Shown: one piece after another, positions 19,741-30,110 of the stretch
How positions within the stretch are numbered: the first letter of the stretch is position 1
How the letters are laid out: every line of letters begins with the position of its first letter
Assembly (NCBI GenBank): GCA_029953675.1
Contig: JAMWBK010000007.1
Coordinates: forward strand, 744,001-808,000
DNA: 64,000 bases
Direction of reading: 5' to 3'
Origin: Rhodosorus marinus
Taxonomy: Eukaryota > Rhodophyta > Stylonematophyceae > Stylonematales > Stylonemataceae
The notes under the pieces: model-generated
Told to the model about the DNA's origin: nothing
The model's input: only the letters and a program-made list of their open reading frames with translations
The model's database searches: none
Made by a program: the position numbers and the translations under genes

Positions 19741-21590
19741 TAGCAGCGTATAGAGCCGGTCGAGGCGCTCAGCGAACGATTCACGAAATCCAAGGAACAC
19801 AACCATAGTGGGAGTTTCTATACTGTGACGCGGCTCCCGAGCGAAAAAGTGGGACAAACGCATCAGACTGTGGTCGTAAAACCATCACCAACGTTGAAAG
19901 CTTGTTTCGCATCCTAATCAAAATATTAAAAGAAAATAGATGGTATCGTGAATTGTGGCTGACAAAAGGTTCATCACTAAACTTTAATGGAAAATATAAA
20001 CTCCATCGGGCTCCGCCCCCCCCTTTGATTTTTGTTTCGACGCACAGATATTAATGGGAGAAGTATTTTGATTCATATCTCCCCAGCCGAACTGATTGGT
20101 TATTGCAAGGGAGAGTGTATATTTTTCATATTTTTCTATTCGACTAACGTATAGAGCATTTAATTGGTTGATCCCAGACTATTTTCATTCGGGTTGAACA
20201 CGGACAAGATGATTGGTTGATGGGAAAAGTATTTTGATTCAGGATAACAAGATCGACTCTCGGTGCAACTCGAGAAAACTGAAGTTTGAGGGGTGTTGGA
20301 ATTGGGGCAACACAAAAAAACAGAGGGAAGGTTGAGAGTCAGTTGGGGAGGCGACGGAGGGGTTTTGGGATCAACTGTGTCGAAAACAGCTGGTAGAGAT
20401 TCTGTGAGTTTGAACTCGAGAGGCGAGTTGTGCAATGGATGCTAGTGAAGCGATTGAGGACAGTCATGTTCCGAATTATGTTCGAGGTCTGCCCCGTAGC
20501 TGCCTGCAAGGGCGATATGGGCATTGAGCATTCAGGTTTTCGTGCGATTTGTGTCAGGGTTTTGGATGCTTGTACTAATGAAAGTGAATCTGCTGTTTCA
20601 TAAGTGCAGTGCTCCGCGGAACTCATCGATTGCAGTATGCCCTAATCATCTGGAACGAGCTTGTTCAGCAGCTCCGTTGAAGAGTGCTTGATAAGTCCCC
20701 CCTTACCATATGCCAAGGGTACTTCCTGCGAGGGTGTTCTCCAGTTGCACTGTCATCTGTAAAGACTTTACGAGCGTACTGTCCCCACGACTCAACAAGA
20801 ATCCGTTGGTTTCCTATAAAAAAAAAGCCAGAAGGTTCTGATCAACAATCTCACAGCAAACCAAAGAGCAGGACTTGCCAAAAAAAGGTTAACAGACTGT
20901 CCTAAAAACTGTGCTGGGCAGCAAAAAACAATTTTACCATTAAAAACAATCATGAATAAAGTATAATCTTACAGCATCTTCCAGTAGAAAGAACGAATGG
21001 TTTAATAGAAAGAAGGCGGAAAGCCAGATGTCTATATAAACCGTTGGAAAAGAGGCGATGAATATGGGATTGAGGATGCTGAGTTTGCCTGAGGAAAGTA
21101 GGTCCTGCCCCAGCTGCTTCCTTTGCTTGCAATGTGCATAGTAAGCTGGCCGAATCAAGGAATAATTTCCAGGCAAGTGTTTGTGTTTTTGACAGGATAG
21201 AAGAAACGCGAATGGTCAGCTGCCAGGGTTCACTGGTAGGGTCGATTTTCTGCGATGGATGGGGTGTAAGGCTTGGTACGGGGCGGCGGATCGTTTGAGA
21301 TATGGGAAGCACAGCAACCTAGGCTATTAGTTTCCGAGACCTCTGGGGCGAGACATTGTACATTCTGTGAATATTTTTTCTGACTATGGTTTACACAGGA
21401 TGACGATCCAATCTATCACTTGGATCAAATTGCGGAGCGTAGGAGGAGGCAGATGTTCATGTTAGATTCAGCTTCGACAGCTCTAGGCCAGTGATCGCCT
21501 CACAAGATTTTCTTGGGGCTAACGCCGTCAATATAGTTTGCAGCTCCACCGTATCGACTTCGAGTTGCAAGTATGACCCTGCTCAGAAGG

Positions 21591-21597
21591 TATAAAA
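21591..21597 (+). promoter_or_regulatory. TATA box of B4
   Basis: TATAAAA, 120 bp before the ATG at 21711. Confidence 0.6.
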
Positions 21598-21710
21598 GAT
21601 GACAGACACCCGGCAAGCTTGACAATTTCTTTGGAACACGACAACAAGGATAGTAGAGCAGAGCAGTTCAACGAGCTAAAAGACAAGGAGCTACAGATAT
21701 ACACAAGAGA

Positions 21711-22397
21711 ATGGTTTCCAAGATTGTGATTTTGGCCGCCGCAGTCCTCGCGGTCTGCGCCATGGGATCTGACGTTGCCATCAACGACGCTGAGAGGGTG
21801 TCAAAGAAGTGTAACGGGTCAGCCCTGTACAAGGTGGTGTTCGACTACTTGTGGACCGGTGCTACCCACCCCGACGCATACCCGGAGGATGGACACTTCT
21901 CCCAGACAGTTGTTGCTTCCCACGGAAACGGATACCACCTGTGGACCCCTCACGGATACTCCACAAGGGGAGTTGAGCAAATTGCTGAGAGAGGCAAGAT
22001 CAACACCCTCCTGTCCGAGCTGAACCAGCAGAAGGGCCGCAACGTCTTCGACTTTGTGTATTCCGACGAACCCACCGAGGACGGATCTCAAAAAGTTACC
22101 CTACTCATCAAGCTCGACTACACTCGCACCTACGCCTCTGCCATCTCCATGGCTGCACCGAGCCCGGACTGGTTCACTGGATTCGATGACGCTAACATGT
22201 GTGTTGACGGCAAGTGGGTGAGGGAGTACGAGAGGAACTTGAGCGTGTGGGACGCCGGAACGGACAAGGGGGCTGACTTCTTATCTGCCAACAAGAACCA
22301 GAACCCGAGGGAGCCGATTGTCTCAATCCTGGCAACTCGCTTCGATGGAATTCGGGTCGGAACCGTAAAGATCACTCGTGTTCGAGTGTTCAAGTAA
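21711..22397 (+). CDS. Spondin_N-domain secreted protein, B type, copy B4
   Basis: 228 aa, protein identical to B3. It ends in VRVFK, whereas U4 and U5 copies end in VRVFN, and its signal peptide has AAAVLAVCAMG. These U2-specific states, shared by both arms and extending into the 3' flank (TCTATCAAAGAGCCCCGGAA), show that the two arms were homogenised together. Secretion signal, both domain cysteines and both glycosylation sequons are intact. Confidence 0.92.
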   Translation: MVSKIVILAAAVLAVCAMGSDVAINDAERVSKKCNGSALYKVVFDYLWTGATHPDAYPEDGHFSQTVVASHGNGYHLWTPHGYSTRGVEQIAERGKINTLLSELNQQKGRNVFDFVYSDEPTEDGSQKVTLLIKLDYTRTYASAISMAAPSPDWFTGFDDANMCVDGKWVREYERNLSVWDAGTDKGADFLSANKNQNPREPIVSILATRFDGIRVGTVKITRVRVFK

Positions 22398-24239
22398 CTG
22401 GTCTGAGTTCACATCCCTCTATCAAAGAGCCCCGGAAATATCTGTCAGTTAGACGACTACCTCCTGCGAGAGCCACGCGCTCGAAAATAGAGAACTAACT
22501 CTTCCCACATAAGCACACAAACGAGTTTAAGCACTCTCGGCGCTCGCATGCCTCATCCCTCTTACCCCCAGCAGACGAGCACTATCAGGGCTCCCCATTG
22601 AATGGTATGCGATCGGTTAGGAAATTTGCTCGGTCCATAGTAGGGCGAAATCCATGCTGGAGAATACACTCTTCGCAGAAAAAGTTGCAGTGACACAGCT
22701 ACCACAAAAACCTTACACAAAAACCTTAAGCTCGGTTCTTCGATATAGACCGGGAAGAGCCAACAAAACCCGTAGAAACTAGACCGCATAATGAGGTTCA
22801 AAAGAGAGATGAACGCAAGCGGGTTGCTCTAAACTGAATGTACAGACTCAAATCACAAGAAAACTATTCCAGTTCCGCCCTTTTTTCCATCATACCCACC
22901 GTCTACCACAGTTTCAACAACCTTATTAGAGAGTGAACCAGCCCATATCCTCAATATGCTTTTATCCCACAAAACCTCAATAATAAACAAATTCATTCAG
23001 TATACCTAGAAACATACGAAAACGCTTAAGATAAGCATTGCGCCGTATTTCCCTCCAAATCCTTTTGTGGGTACTTGGAAAGCAACCGCCAATAGTTTGA
23101 CGCTTTCACCCACGTCAGTAGAAAACCCAGTTCCCTCACAATGAGCCAATTAATAAACCGAAAAAATTCTGAACGGCATTTTCAGCCAATCATAACTATT
23201 CAAAGGAAAAGTATTTTCAAATAAATTCATCTCATCTCAATATTGGTCGCCAAATAATCTAAAAAACTCCATTTCAATAATTGGTTTCGTTCTACCCCTT
23301 TCCGTCGCAAAATCAAAAACAGATGCCATGGTATTGCGACTGATCATCGCTTTTTTTGGTTTTGGTGTGGATCCCTGTACCCCTCCACCAGACGCGCACA
23401 ATCTACAAAAAAAGAAAAACTGCCAAATACAATAACTCATTTATTTTTGTCTTTTTTATTTCCAACTTTCTTGAAGCCCGCGCTTAAACTATCTCACACC
23501 AAAAAATCTTTGTTTAGAGAATATCTGGGACGCAAGTTGACATCAATATCATTATCAAGAAGAAATACATCCACTTTCTATCTAGATTATAGGCTTGGGC
23601 CTTCGTGAGATCGTTAATTTAAGATATTCGCAGGTGTCAGCCGTTTGAAGCTTGTCTACCGCGTTTACTCGGAAATCTCTCTATTCGGATTGAATGAATT
23701 TGGATTGGGGCAATCGTCTAGTACTTTTCATTATGAAAGCGACTAGTTTTCTCTCAACGAGGAGAAAACGACCATGTTCATGTTTCCCGCCCGTGGAAAC
23801 GATGGATGCAGTTGACTGAGAGCTGAGCTCTGCATGGGTCAATTTCTCAATAGAAAGCGCTTTCGTCAGTTTCACCTCGCAGATTTCGGATATCTTCATC
23901 TGCTGTCGCTGAGGTGAAGTATAGCTGAAAGGAGTCTTTCTCAGAAGTCAGGTTCATCGGGTGAAAGTCTTTGTACGTTCTGTGTATGTCATCTTTGGTG
24001 AGATGACCCATCTGAAATGAGCGGGGCAACTAAATGATGATGTATACAGCATTTTTTTGTTTCAGTCTGTTCGGAATGACGTCAAGTTTGGAGAAAGTTG
24101 GTGCGTTTTCGACCGGATGAAACCACAACCGAGGTTGACGCAAAGTTTGGGGCTAACGTCGTCCTATGAGAGCTCAAGACCGAGATCTGAACGCTACGTC
24201 GACGAGAATGGAGACGCCTCCAAAATTCGATCGAAAGAG
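22398..24239. other. U3 leading spacer (B4 3' flank and A3 upstream)
   Basis: Same modules as the other leading spacers, with GCCAATAGTTTGACGC near 23089 and the conserved block at 23582-23657. No gene recognised. Confidence 0.7.
23582..23657 (+). promoter_or_regulatory. Conserved block upstream of A3
   Basis: CTAGATTATAGGCTTGGGCC, then GATCGTTAATTTAAGATA; the GACAG part after GTTTGAAG is shortened here. Confidence 0.3.
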
Positions 24240-24246
24240 TATAAAG
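24240..24246 (+). promoter_or_regulatory. TATA box of A3
   Basis: TATAAAG, 123 bp before the ATG at 24363. Confidence 0.6.
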
Positions 24247-24362
24247 GGTGACCCGAGACCCGTCAACTCGGACCGTGTCATCGAGGCAGACAACAAAGAC
24301 AACAGCAGAACAGAACAGTGCATCGAGCCAAGAGATAAGAACTAAAGAATACATACTAGAAA

Positions 24363-25049
24363 ATGGTTTCCAAGATTGTGATTTTGCTTGCCGCAGCCTT
24401 CGCGGTTTGCGCCATGGGATCTGACGTTACGATCAACGACGCAGAGAGGGTGTCGAAGAAGTGCAGCGGGAAGGCCATCTATTTGGTTCAGATCGACTAT
24501 TTGTGGACCGGTGCTACCCACCCCTTCGCCTACCCGGATGACGGATACTTCTCGCCTACAACGGTTGCGTCCCACGGAAACGGTTTCCACCTGTGGACTC
24601 CTCACGGCTACTCGACCAAGGGTGTTGAGACCGTCGCCGAGCGAGGCAGGTTGAACTTCCTTCTGGCTGAGTTGGCCGCACAGAAGGGCCGCAATGTGTT
24701 CGATTTCGTTTACACCGAGGAACGCACTGAGGACGGATCTGAGACAGTGAAGCTGCTTATCAAGCTTGACTACACGCGAACCTACGTTTCTGGCATCTCC
24801 ATGCTGACACCGAGTCCGGACTGGTTCACTGGATTCGATGATGCCAACCTGTGTGTTGACGGGGAGTGGATTAAGAACTACGAGAGGAACCTGAGTGTCT
24901 GGGACGCGGGAACGGACAAGGGAGAAGACTTTGAGTCTCCGAACAGGAACCAGTTCCCAAGGAGGCCGATTGTGTCAATCCTTGGATCTCGATTCAACTC
25001 GGTTCCTGTCGGAACCGTTAAGATCATCCGCAAGCGTGTCTTCAAGTAA
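24363..25049 (+). CDS. Spondin_N-domain secreted protein, A type, copy A3
   Basis: 228 aa with signal peptide and Spondin_N domain. It is almost the same as A2 (Thr23 in GSDVTINDAE and Lys in YSTKGVE are the visible differences), but codon 16 is an intact TGC. It shows what A2 encoded before its stop arose. AATAAA at 25147-25152, about 98 bp after the stop, is a good polyadenylation signal. Compared with B-type proteins it has LVQIDYLW, TTVASHGNGFHLW, EERTEDGSETVKLL and ESPNRNQFPRRP; it lacks the N35 sequon. Confidence 0.92.
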   Translation: MVSKIVILLAAAFAVCAMGSDVTINDAERVSKKCSGKAIYLVQIDYLWTGATHPFAYPDDGYFSPTTVASHGNGFHLWTPHGYSTKGVETVAERGRLNFLLAELAAQKGRNVFDFVYTEERTEDGSETVKLLIKLDYTRTYVSGISMLTPSPDWFTGFDDANLCVDGEWIKNYERNLSVWDAGTDKGEDFESPNRNQFPRRPIVSILGSRFNSVPVGTVKIIRKRVFK

Positions 25050-26006
25050 ATCGTTTCCGAGATTTTGCACGCATGTACTCTATGAGTTTCGATGGAAGTA
25101 TATTGAGAAGATGATTGCCTCTTGCGAGAAGCACAATTCAAACCACAATAAAGAACTTCCCTTTTCCGCGGAAACAATTGACTCCTCCTGCTCAAAGATC
25201 ATTCTAAATAGAGTTGGAGAACCCGGAAGGGTTACTCCGACACGTTCTTAGTAGACCACCACCACTTCTTTAACCACCTGCTATCAACGCGAACTCCGAA
25301 AAGAATGGTTCTCAACCCTTTCGCCGCTCGGTTTATAAACCATGCTCTCCTCCCGAATAAAGTCCCTAGTCTATTCCAGTGAAACCACCCCCCAACAGCT
25401 CACTGCTAGAGTAAGGACTGGACAGATTGGAGTATGAAAAGAGGCGGAAGATGATAGGTACAATTCTGTAGATTCTGCAGAACAACTACCTTGAGATGAG
25501 GTTGCCATTTTGTTGGAACTGGATGTTCTTTCAGAGCTATAGAGACCCATGGAGGCACATACACCGGACGCAGAGAGTCTGCGAGTTGGGGCCGAACAAG
25601 GCGGTTGCAAGGCTCAGGGAGAAAGAAGACAAAGACTATGTAGGCGGAATCATGTACCAAATATATATTACCTGGACAATGAAAATAAGAGTTTTGTATC
25701 CGTGACAATAACCATGAATTGCAAGGGCTCGGGTGTAGTTGGTCTTGCTACTGGGTCGAAAAACTCCAGGGCAAGACCCCGAGTTCGGAAACCCCGAGAC
25801 AAAAGTTCCAAACACAATTTCCTGTCAGTCTTGAGCTGAGTTGATAGGGAGGGTGAGGTATGTGATGGGCGGTGGAAAACTGGTTTGTGCTTATGTGGGA
25901 AGAGTCAAGTTCTTTATTTTCGAGCGCGTGGCTCTCGCAGGAGGTAGTCGTCTAACTGACAGATATTTCCGGGGCTCTTTGATAGAGGGATGTGAACTCA
26001 GACCAG
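25050..26006. other. U3 spacer between A3 and B5
   Basis: Single copy of the segment duplicated at 16041-16640, then the 3' flank of B5, which is nearly identical to that of B3. No gene recognised. Confidence 0.7.
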
Positions 26007-26692
26007 TTACTTGAACACTCGAACACGAGTGATCTAAACGGTTCCGACCCGAATTCCGTCGAATCGAGTTGCCAGGATTGAGACAATCGGCTCCCTCGGG
26101 TTCTGGTTCTTGTTGGCAGATAAGAAGTCAGCCCCCTTGTCCGTTCCGGCGTCCCACACGCTCAAGTTCCTCTCGTACTCCCTCACCTACTTGTCGTCAA
26201 CACACATGTTAGCGTCATCGAATCCAGTGAACCAGTCCGGGCTCGGTGCAGCCATGGAGATGGCAGAGGCGTAGGTGCGAGTGTAGTCTAGCTTGATGAG
26301 TAGGGTAACCTTTTGACATCCGTCCTCGGTGGGTTCGTCGGAATACACAAAGTCGAAGACGTTGCGGCCCTTCTGCTGGTTCAGCTCGGACAGGAGGGTG
26401 TTGATCTTGACTCTCTCGGATATTGACTCTACTCCCCTTGTGGAGTATGCGTACGGGGTCCACAAGTGGTATCCGTTTCCATGGGAAGCAACAACTGTCT
26501 GGGAGAAGTGTCCATCCTCCGGGTATGCGTCTGGGTGGGTAGCACCGGTCCACAAGTATTCGAACACCACCTTGTACAGGGCTGACCCGGTACACTTCTT
26601 TGACGTCCTCTCAGCGTCGTTGATGGCAACATCAAATCCCATGGCGCAGACCGCGAGGACTGCGGCGGCCAAATCACAATCTTGGAAACCAT
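26007..26692 (-). pseudogene. B5: B-type spondin gene with three lesions
   Basis: Reads from the ATG at 26692. A 1-nt deletion in the signal-peptide codons (ATTTGG for ATTTTGG) shifts the frame after MVSKIVI. Further down, TAG at 26187-26189 replaces the conserved Trp169 of GKWVRE, and a second TAG replaces the Lys of GTVKITR near 26030. The rest is still close to B3, including PSPDWFTGFDDANMC, so decay is recent. The TATA box at 26811-26817 is intact. Its partner B6 is a stub, so U3 has no working B gene. Confidence 0.9.
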
Positions 26693-26810
26693 TCTCTTGT
26701 ATGTGCCTGTAACTCCTTGTCTATTAGCTCGTTGTACTGCTCTGCTCTGCTCTGCTCTGTTTGTTGTCTTGCTCCAAAGAAAATATCAAACTTGCCGAGT
26801 GTCGACCAGC

Positions 26811-26817
26811 TTTTATA
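26811..26817 (-). promoter_or_regulatory. TATA box of B5
   Basis: TATAAAA on the minus strand, about 120 bp before the B5 ATG, preceded by a (CTCTG)n leader repeat near 26737-26760. Confidence 0.5.
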
Positions 26818-27714
26818 ACCTGTGATCGGATCGTCCGAAGCCAAGTCGACACGGGTTGAGCTGCACACTATGTTGACGGCGTTAACCGGACGAATATCTG
26901 GTGAGTCGATCAGTGGCCTCGAGCTGTCGAAACTAAATATAACACGGATATGAACATCTGCCTCCTTACGCTCAGCGATTTGACCCAAGTGATAGATTGG
27001 ATCGTCATCCTGTCTAAAACATAATCAGAAAACATATTCACAGAATGTACAATGTCTCGCCGCAGATGTCTCGGAAAGTAGTATCCTACGCTACTGTGCC
27101 TGTTCTATATGAAAAGGTCCAAACCCTATACGAAGCCTTACACCCCATCCATTGGTGAAAATCGACCCTCTAGTAAACTATGCTAATAAAGGCAGTAAAC
27201 TGAGCCAGCTGACTAAGCTTACAGTTCCAAAGCCAACATTCAATATGGATCAACTCGATGAACGGCGATCAACACATGCGTTCATGGACTGCAATCGACG
27301 TTTTCTTCTATCCTAGCGCCAGGAATTGAACACGAACTATTCCTCGGCGTTCCGCAGTTTACCGCGACTGAGCAGCTGAAATGAAGCAGCTAGGGCGAGG
27401 TCTTTAGTTTCGTTATCTACTTTCCCAAGCCAGCTTAGTCATCCTCAATCCTGTTGACATAGCCTCTCTCCATTGCTTTCTCCAAGGAGAGACTAGGTCA
27501 CTCAAAAAAAAGAAAAAACAAACAAAAAAAAACTGCCTTACCTTCCGTGGTTTCAAAAAACAGCCGAGAACGTTGGCAAAAGGGTAGCCCAGTGTTCTCA
27601 TATATTTTTCAGTACAAAACAAACGTTTTGAGTGTTAATAAACAACTTGCTTGCGGCGTTGCTTGGAATCATCAATTTATGGGTTTTTACTATTCTACTG
27701 GCTTTATTTTACTG

Positions 27715-28243
27715 GTTTTATAAGCATAGCCTAAAGCGCTACGCAAACTGTGAAAAGCAACTAAGAACTAGGTAGGGAAGCGTCCAAACCCAGGTGCCGA
27801 TGGCGCGCCTCGGGCAAGCATGCTGCTCGAACATCGCCACAGAGAGACACTTAAACGCCGAAAAGTTCCAAGTATTCAACAACAGTCCATTCAACAGGAT
27901 GCTCAGTGAAACATTTCCGCAACCATTCCAAACCCGACTTCTCCACGTGACTAAAGCTTTCCACAATGAAAGGCTGGAACCGGTGGGAGCGATCCTCAGC
28001 GCGAGGCAGACTGGCCATACTCTCAGCATACCGTCGTTCCTTCACGCGGCGAAGGGCCGAAGCAGCTGCTCCCCGGCGGGGGGCGGCAGCCGTGAGATGG
28101 GCGCTTGCCACAGGGCATGTAATCGCGAGGTCAACATATGTTGAGCGTCTGGCGGCAGCATCGGAGACGAGGAGATCTGCGATACAGCGGGGCGGTGCCC
28201 TATCCGAGACCGATCTGGGTAGTTCCGATTCCAGCTCAACCGT
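27715..28243 (-). mobile_element. 5'-truncated retroelement 3' end
   Basis: Minus-strand reading keeps VDLAITCPVA-type and HRFQPFIVESFSHVEKSGLE stretches (the latter spelled with small changes in each copy), then MLAEARHRH-like and GLHA-like residues and the tail GCGTAGCGCTTTAGGCTATG. The same region exists at 43018-43605. In the long element it follows the reverse transcriptase, so it is the C-terminal domain. Frames are broken. Confidence 0.65.
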
Positions 28244-28256
28244 ATGCCCCTCTTTT

Positions 28257-28535
28257 TTTTGGCTTTATTAGCATAGCCTAAAGCGCTACGCAAACCGTAA
28301 AAAGCAACTAAAAACTAGGTAGGGAAGCGTGCAAACCCAGGTGCCGCTGGCGCGCCTCGGCAAGCATGCTGCTCGAATATCGCCACAGAGAGACCCTTAA
28401 ACGCCGCAAAAGTTCCAAGTATTCAACAGGATGCTCAGTGAAACATTTCTGCAACCACTCCAAACCCGACTTCTCCACGTGACCAAAGCTTTCCACAATG
28501 ACAGGCTGGAACCGGTGGGAGCGACCCAGCATAGG
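28257..28535 (-). mobile_element. Second 5'-truncated retroelement 3' end
   Basis: A shorter copy of the element just to its left. It starts at the C-terminal RFQPVIVESFGHVEKSGLEW stretch and ends in the same tail (GGTTTGCGTAGCGCTTTAGG) next to a T-run at 28250-28258. Two truncated copies in the same direction suggest insertion of one beside the other. Confidence 0.6.
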
Positions 28536-28911
28536 AATGCCCTCACAGTCCCCTCGCTAGGTCAACACGAAGCAGGAATATCTGGAATGGGCAAAGGACG
28601 CGCGTCCTTGGTTTCATTCGCAGCCTCATAGTAGCAAGGATCAGAGCCGATCGAGACCCTCAGCGAACGATTTTCGAAGTCCACAGCAGACAACCACAGT
28701 GGCAGTTTCAACTCTGAGACGGCTCCTGAACGAAAAAGTGGGACAAATGTTGATTATTTCACATCCTAATCAAAATAGTAAAAGAAAATAGATGGTTTTC
28801 TTTAACTTTGGCTGACAAAAGATTCCTCATTAAACTTTAATGGAAAATATGAACTCTCCCCTCGATCAGGGGCCCCTTGATTTTTGGTTGAAAAAGTTGT
28901 TTCGACGCGCA

Positions 28912-28986
28912 TTCAATCCTGGCAACTCGATTCGCGGAATTCGGGTCGGAACCGTAAAGATCAAGCGTGTTCGAGTTTTCAACTAA
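28912..28986 (+). pseudogene. B6: 3' stub of a forward B-type spondin gene
   Basis: Only the last 24 or so codons remain, from SILATR to VRVFN and TAA at 28984-28986, with a 1-nt deletion (CGATTCGCGG for CGATTCGACGG). Upstream sequence TTTCGACGCGC belongs to the spacer that in U2 lies near 20040. By comparison with U2 about 2.3 kb was lost, including the promoter and most of the gene. The 3' flank continues normally. Confidence 0.85.
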
Positions 28987-30110
28987 CTGGTCTATAAGGT
29001 TTAACATCTCTCCATCTGAAAGTCCCGGGGATATTTGTTAGTTTGTGGACTACCTCCTGTGGTGAGGCACGCGCTCGAAAATTAAAAATTGAATCTTCCC
29101 TACATAAGCACAAACGAGTTTACGAACTCTCGGCGCTCGCATGCGTCATCCCTCTTACCCCCCGACAGACGAGCTACTATCGAGCTCCCCATTGAATTGT
29201 CTGCGATCGCGTTCCAATCGTTCACTCCACAATAGGGCGAAATCCATGCTCGAAAACAGACTTTCGGAAAACCAATTTCCAAGGGAAACCGTCACAAGGA
29301 AAAGGCGAAGCAACCTGAAGTTGGCTCCTTTGATTAAAGCCGGGAAAAGCCAACACATACGTAGAAACAAGACCGCATAATGAGGCTCAAAAGAGAGAAG
29401 AAAGAGCCAGCTGCTCTAAACTGAATGGACAGACTCGAAATCACAAGAAAACAATTCCAATTTCGACCATTTTCCATCAAACCCCCGCCTACCTCACCAT
29501 CAACTTTCTCATCAAAAAGTGCCACCAGCCCACGCCCTCAATTTGCTCTAATCGCTCAAAACCACGATACCGTCGAAAACGCAAGAAAAAACATGCTTGA
29601 AGTTGTATTTCCTTTCAGTAGCTTTTTTCGGTACTGTCAGGCAACCGCCAATAGCTTGACGCCTTTATCCACGTCCGTAGAAAATCCTCTTCCTTCACCA
29701 TGACATGAGCCAATTAATAAACAAAACAATTTCTGAACTTCACTTTCAACCAGTCAAAACTGTTCAAGGGAAAACTATTTTCAAATAAATTCAAAGCATC
29801 TCGATATTGGGAAACAATCTAAAAAAACTCCATTCCAAGAAATAGTTTCGTTCTACCCCCTACCTCCGCGATATTAAAAAAACAGATGCTATAGTATTGG
29901 GTGACCAGTCATAGCTTTTTTTTGGTTTTGTTGTGGTACCCCTCAAACCGCAGGTCGTAGACAATCTGCAGTAAGAGAAAAAACTCCCAAATACACCATT
30001 TGTTTGATCTGTTTATTTCTAGCTTTCTTGAAAACCTCTTTCTCCAAATCACGCCCAAAAATCTTTGTTTAGAGAATATCTGAGAAGTAAATTGACACAA
30101 GTATCATTAT
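28987..30110. other. U4 leading spacer, left part
   Basis: B 3' flank, GCCAATAGCTTGACGCC near 29649, and sequence up to the insertion site of the DNA transposon. No gene recognised. Confidence 0.7.

Larger units (their letters stand above)
18500..21600. other. U2 B3-B4 head-to-head spacer
   Basis: Holds two divergent promoters (TATA at 18589-18595 reverse and 21591-21597 forward), a perfect fold-back hairpin at 18769-18800, a retroelement C-terminal fossil on the minus strand at about 19480-19740, and a core with repeated CCAAT-like motifs (ATTGGTT near 20093, 20164 and 20213). No intact gene. Confidence 0.65.
17630..22560. repeat. U2 large inverted repeat carrying B3 and B4
   Basis: Left arm about 17630-19450, right arm about 20940-22560. 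The arms include both B genes, their promoters, 5' flanks and about 150 bp of 3' flank. The gene parts are almost identical. A diverged central loop of about 1.5 kb separates the arms. Confidence 0.8.
26693..28911. other. U3 B5-B6 spacer with retroelement insertions and a deletion
   Basis: Left half matches the other head-to-head spacers up to about 27640. Two retroelement 3' ends follow (27715-28243 and 28257-28535), then spacer sequence again to about 28911, where a deletion joins it to the B6 stub. No intact gene. Confidence 0.7.
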
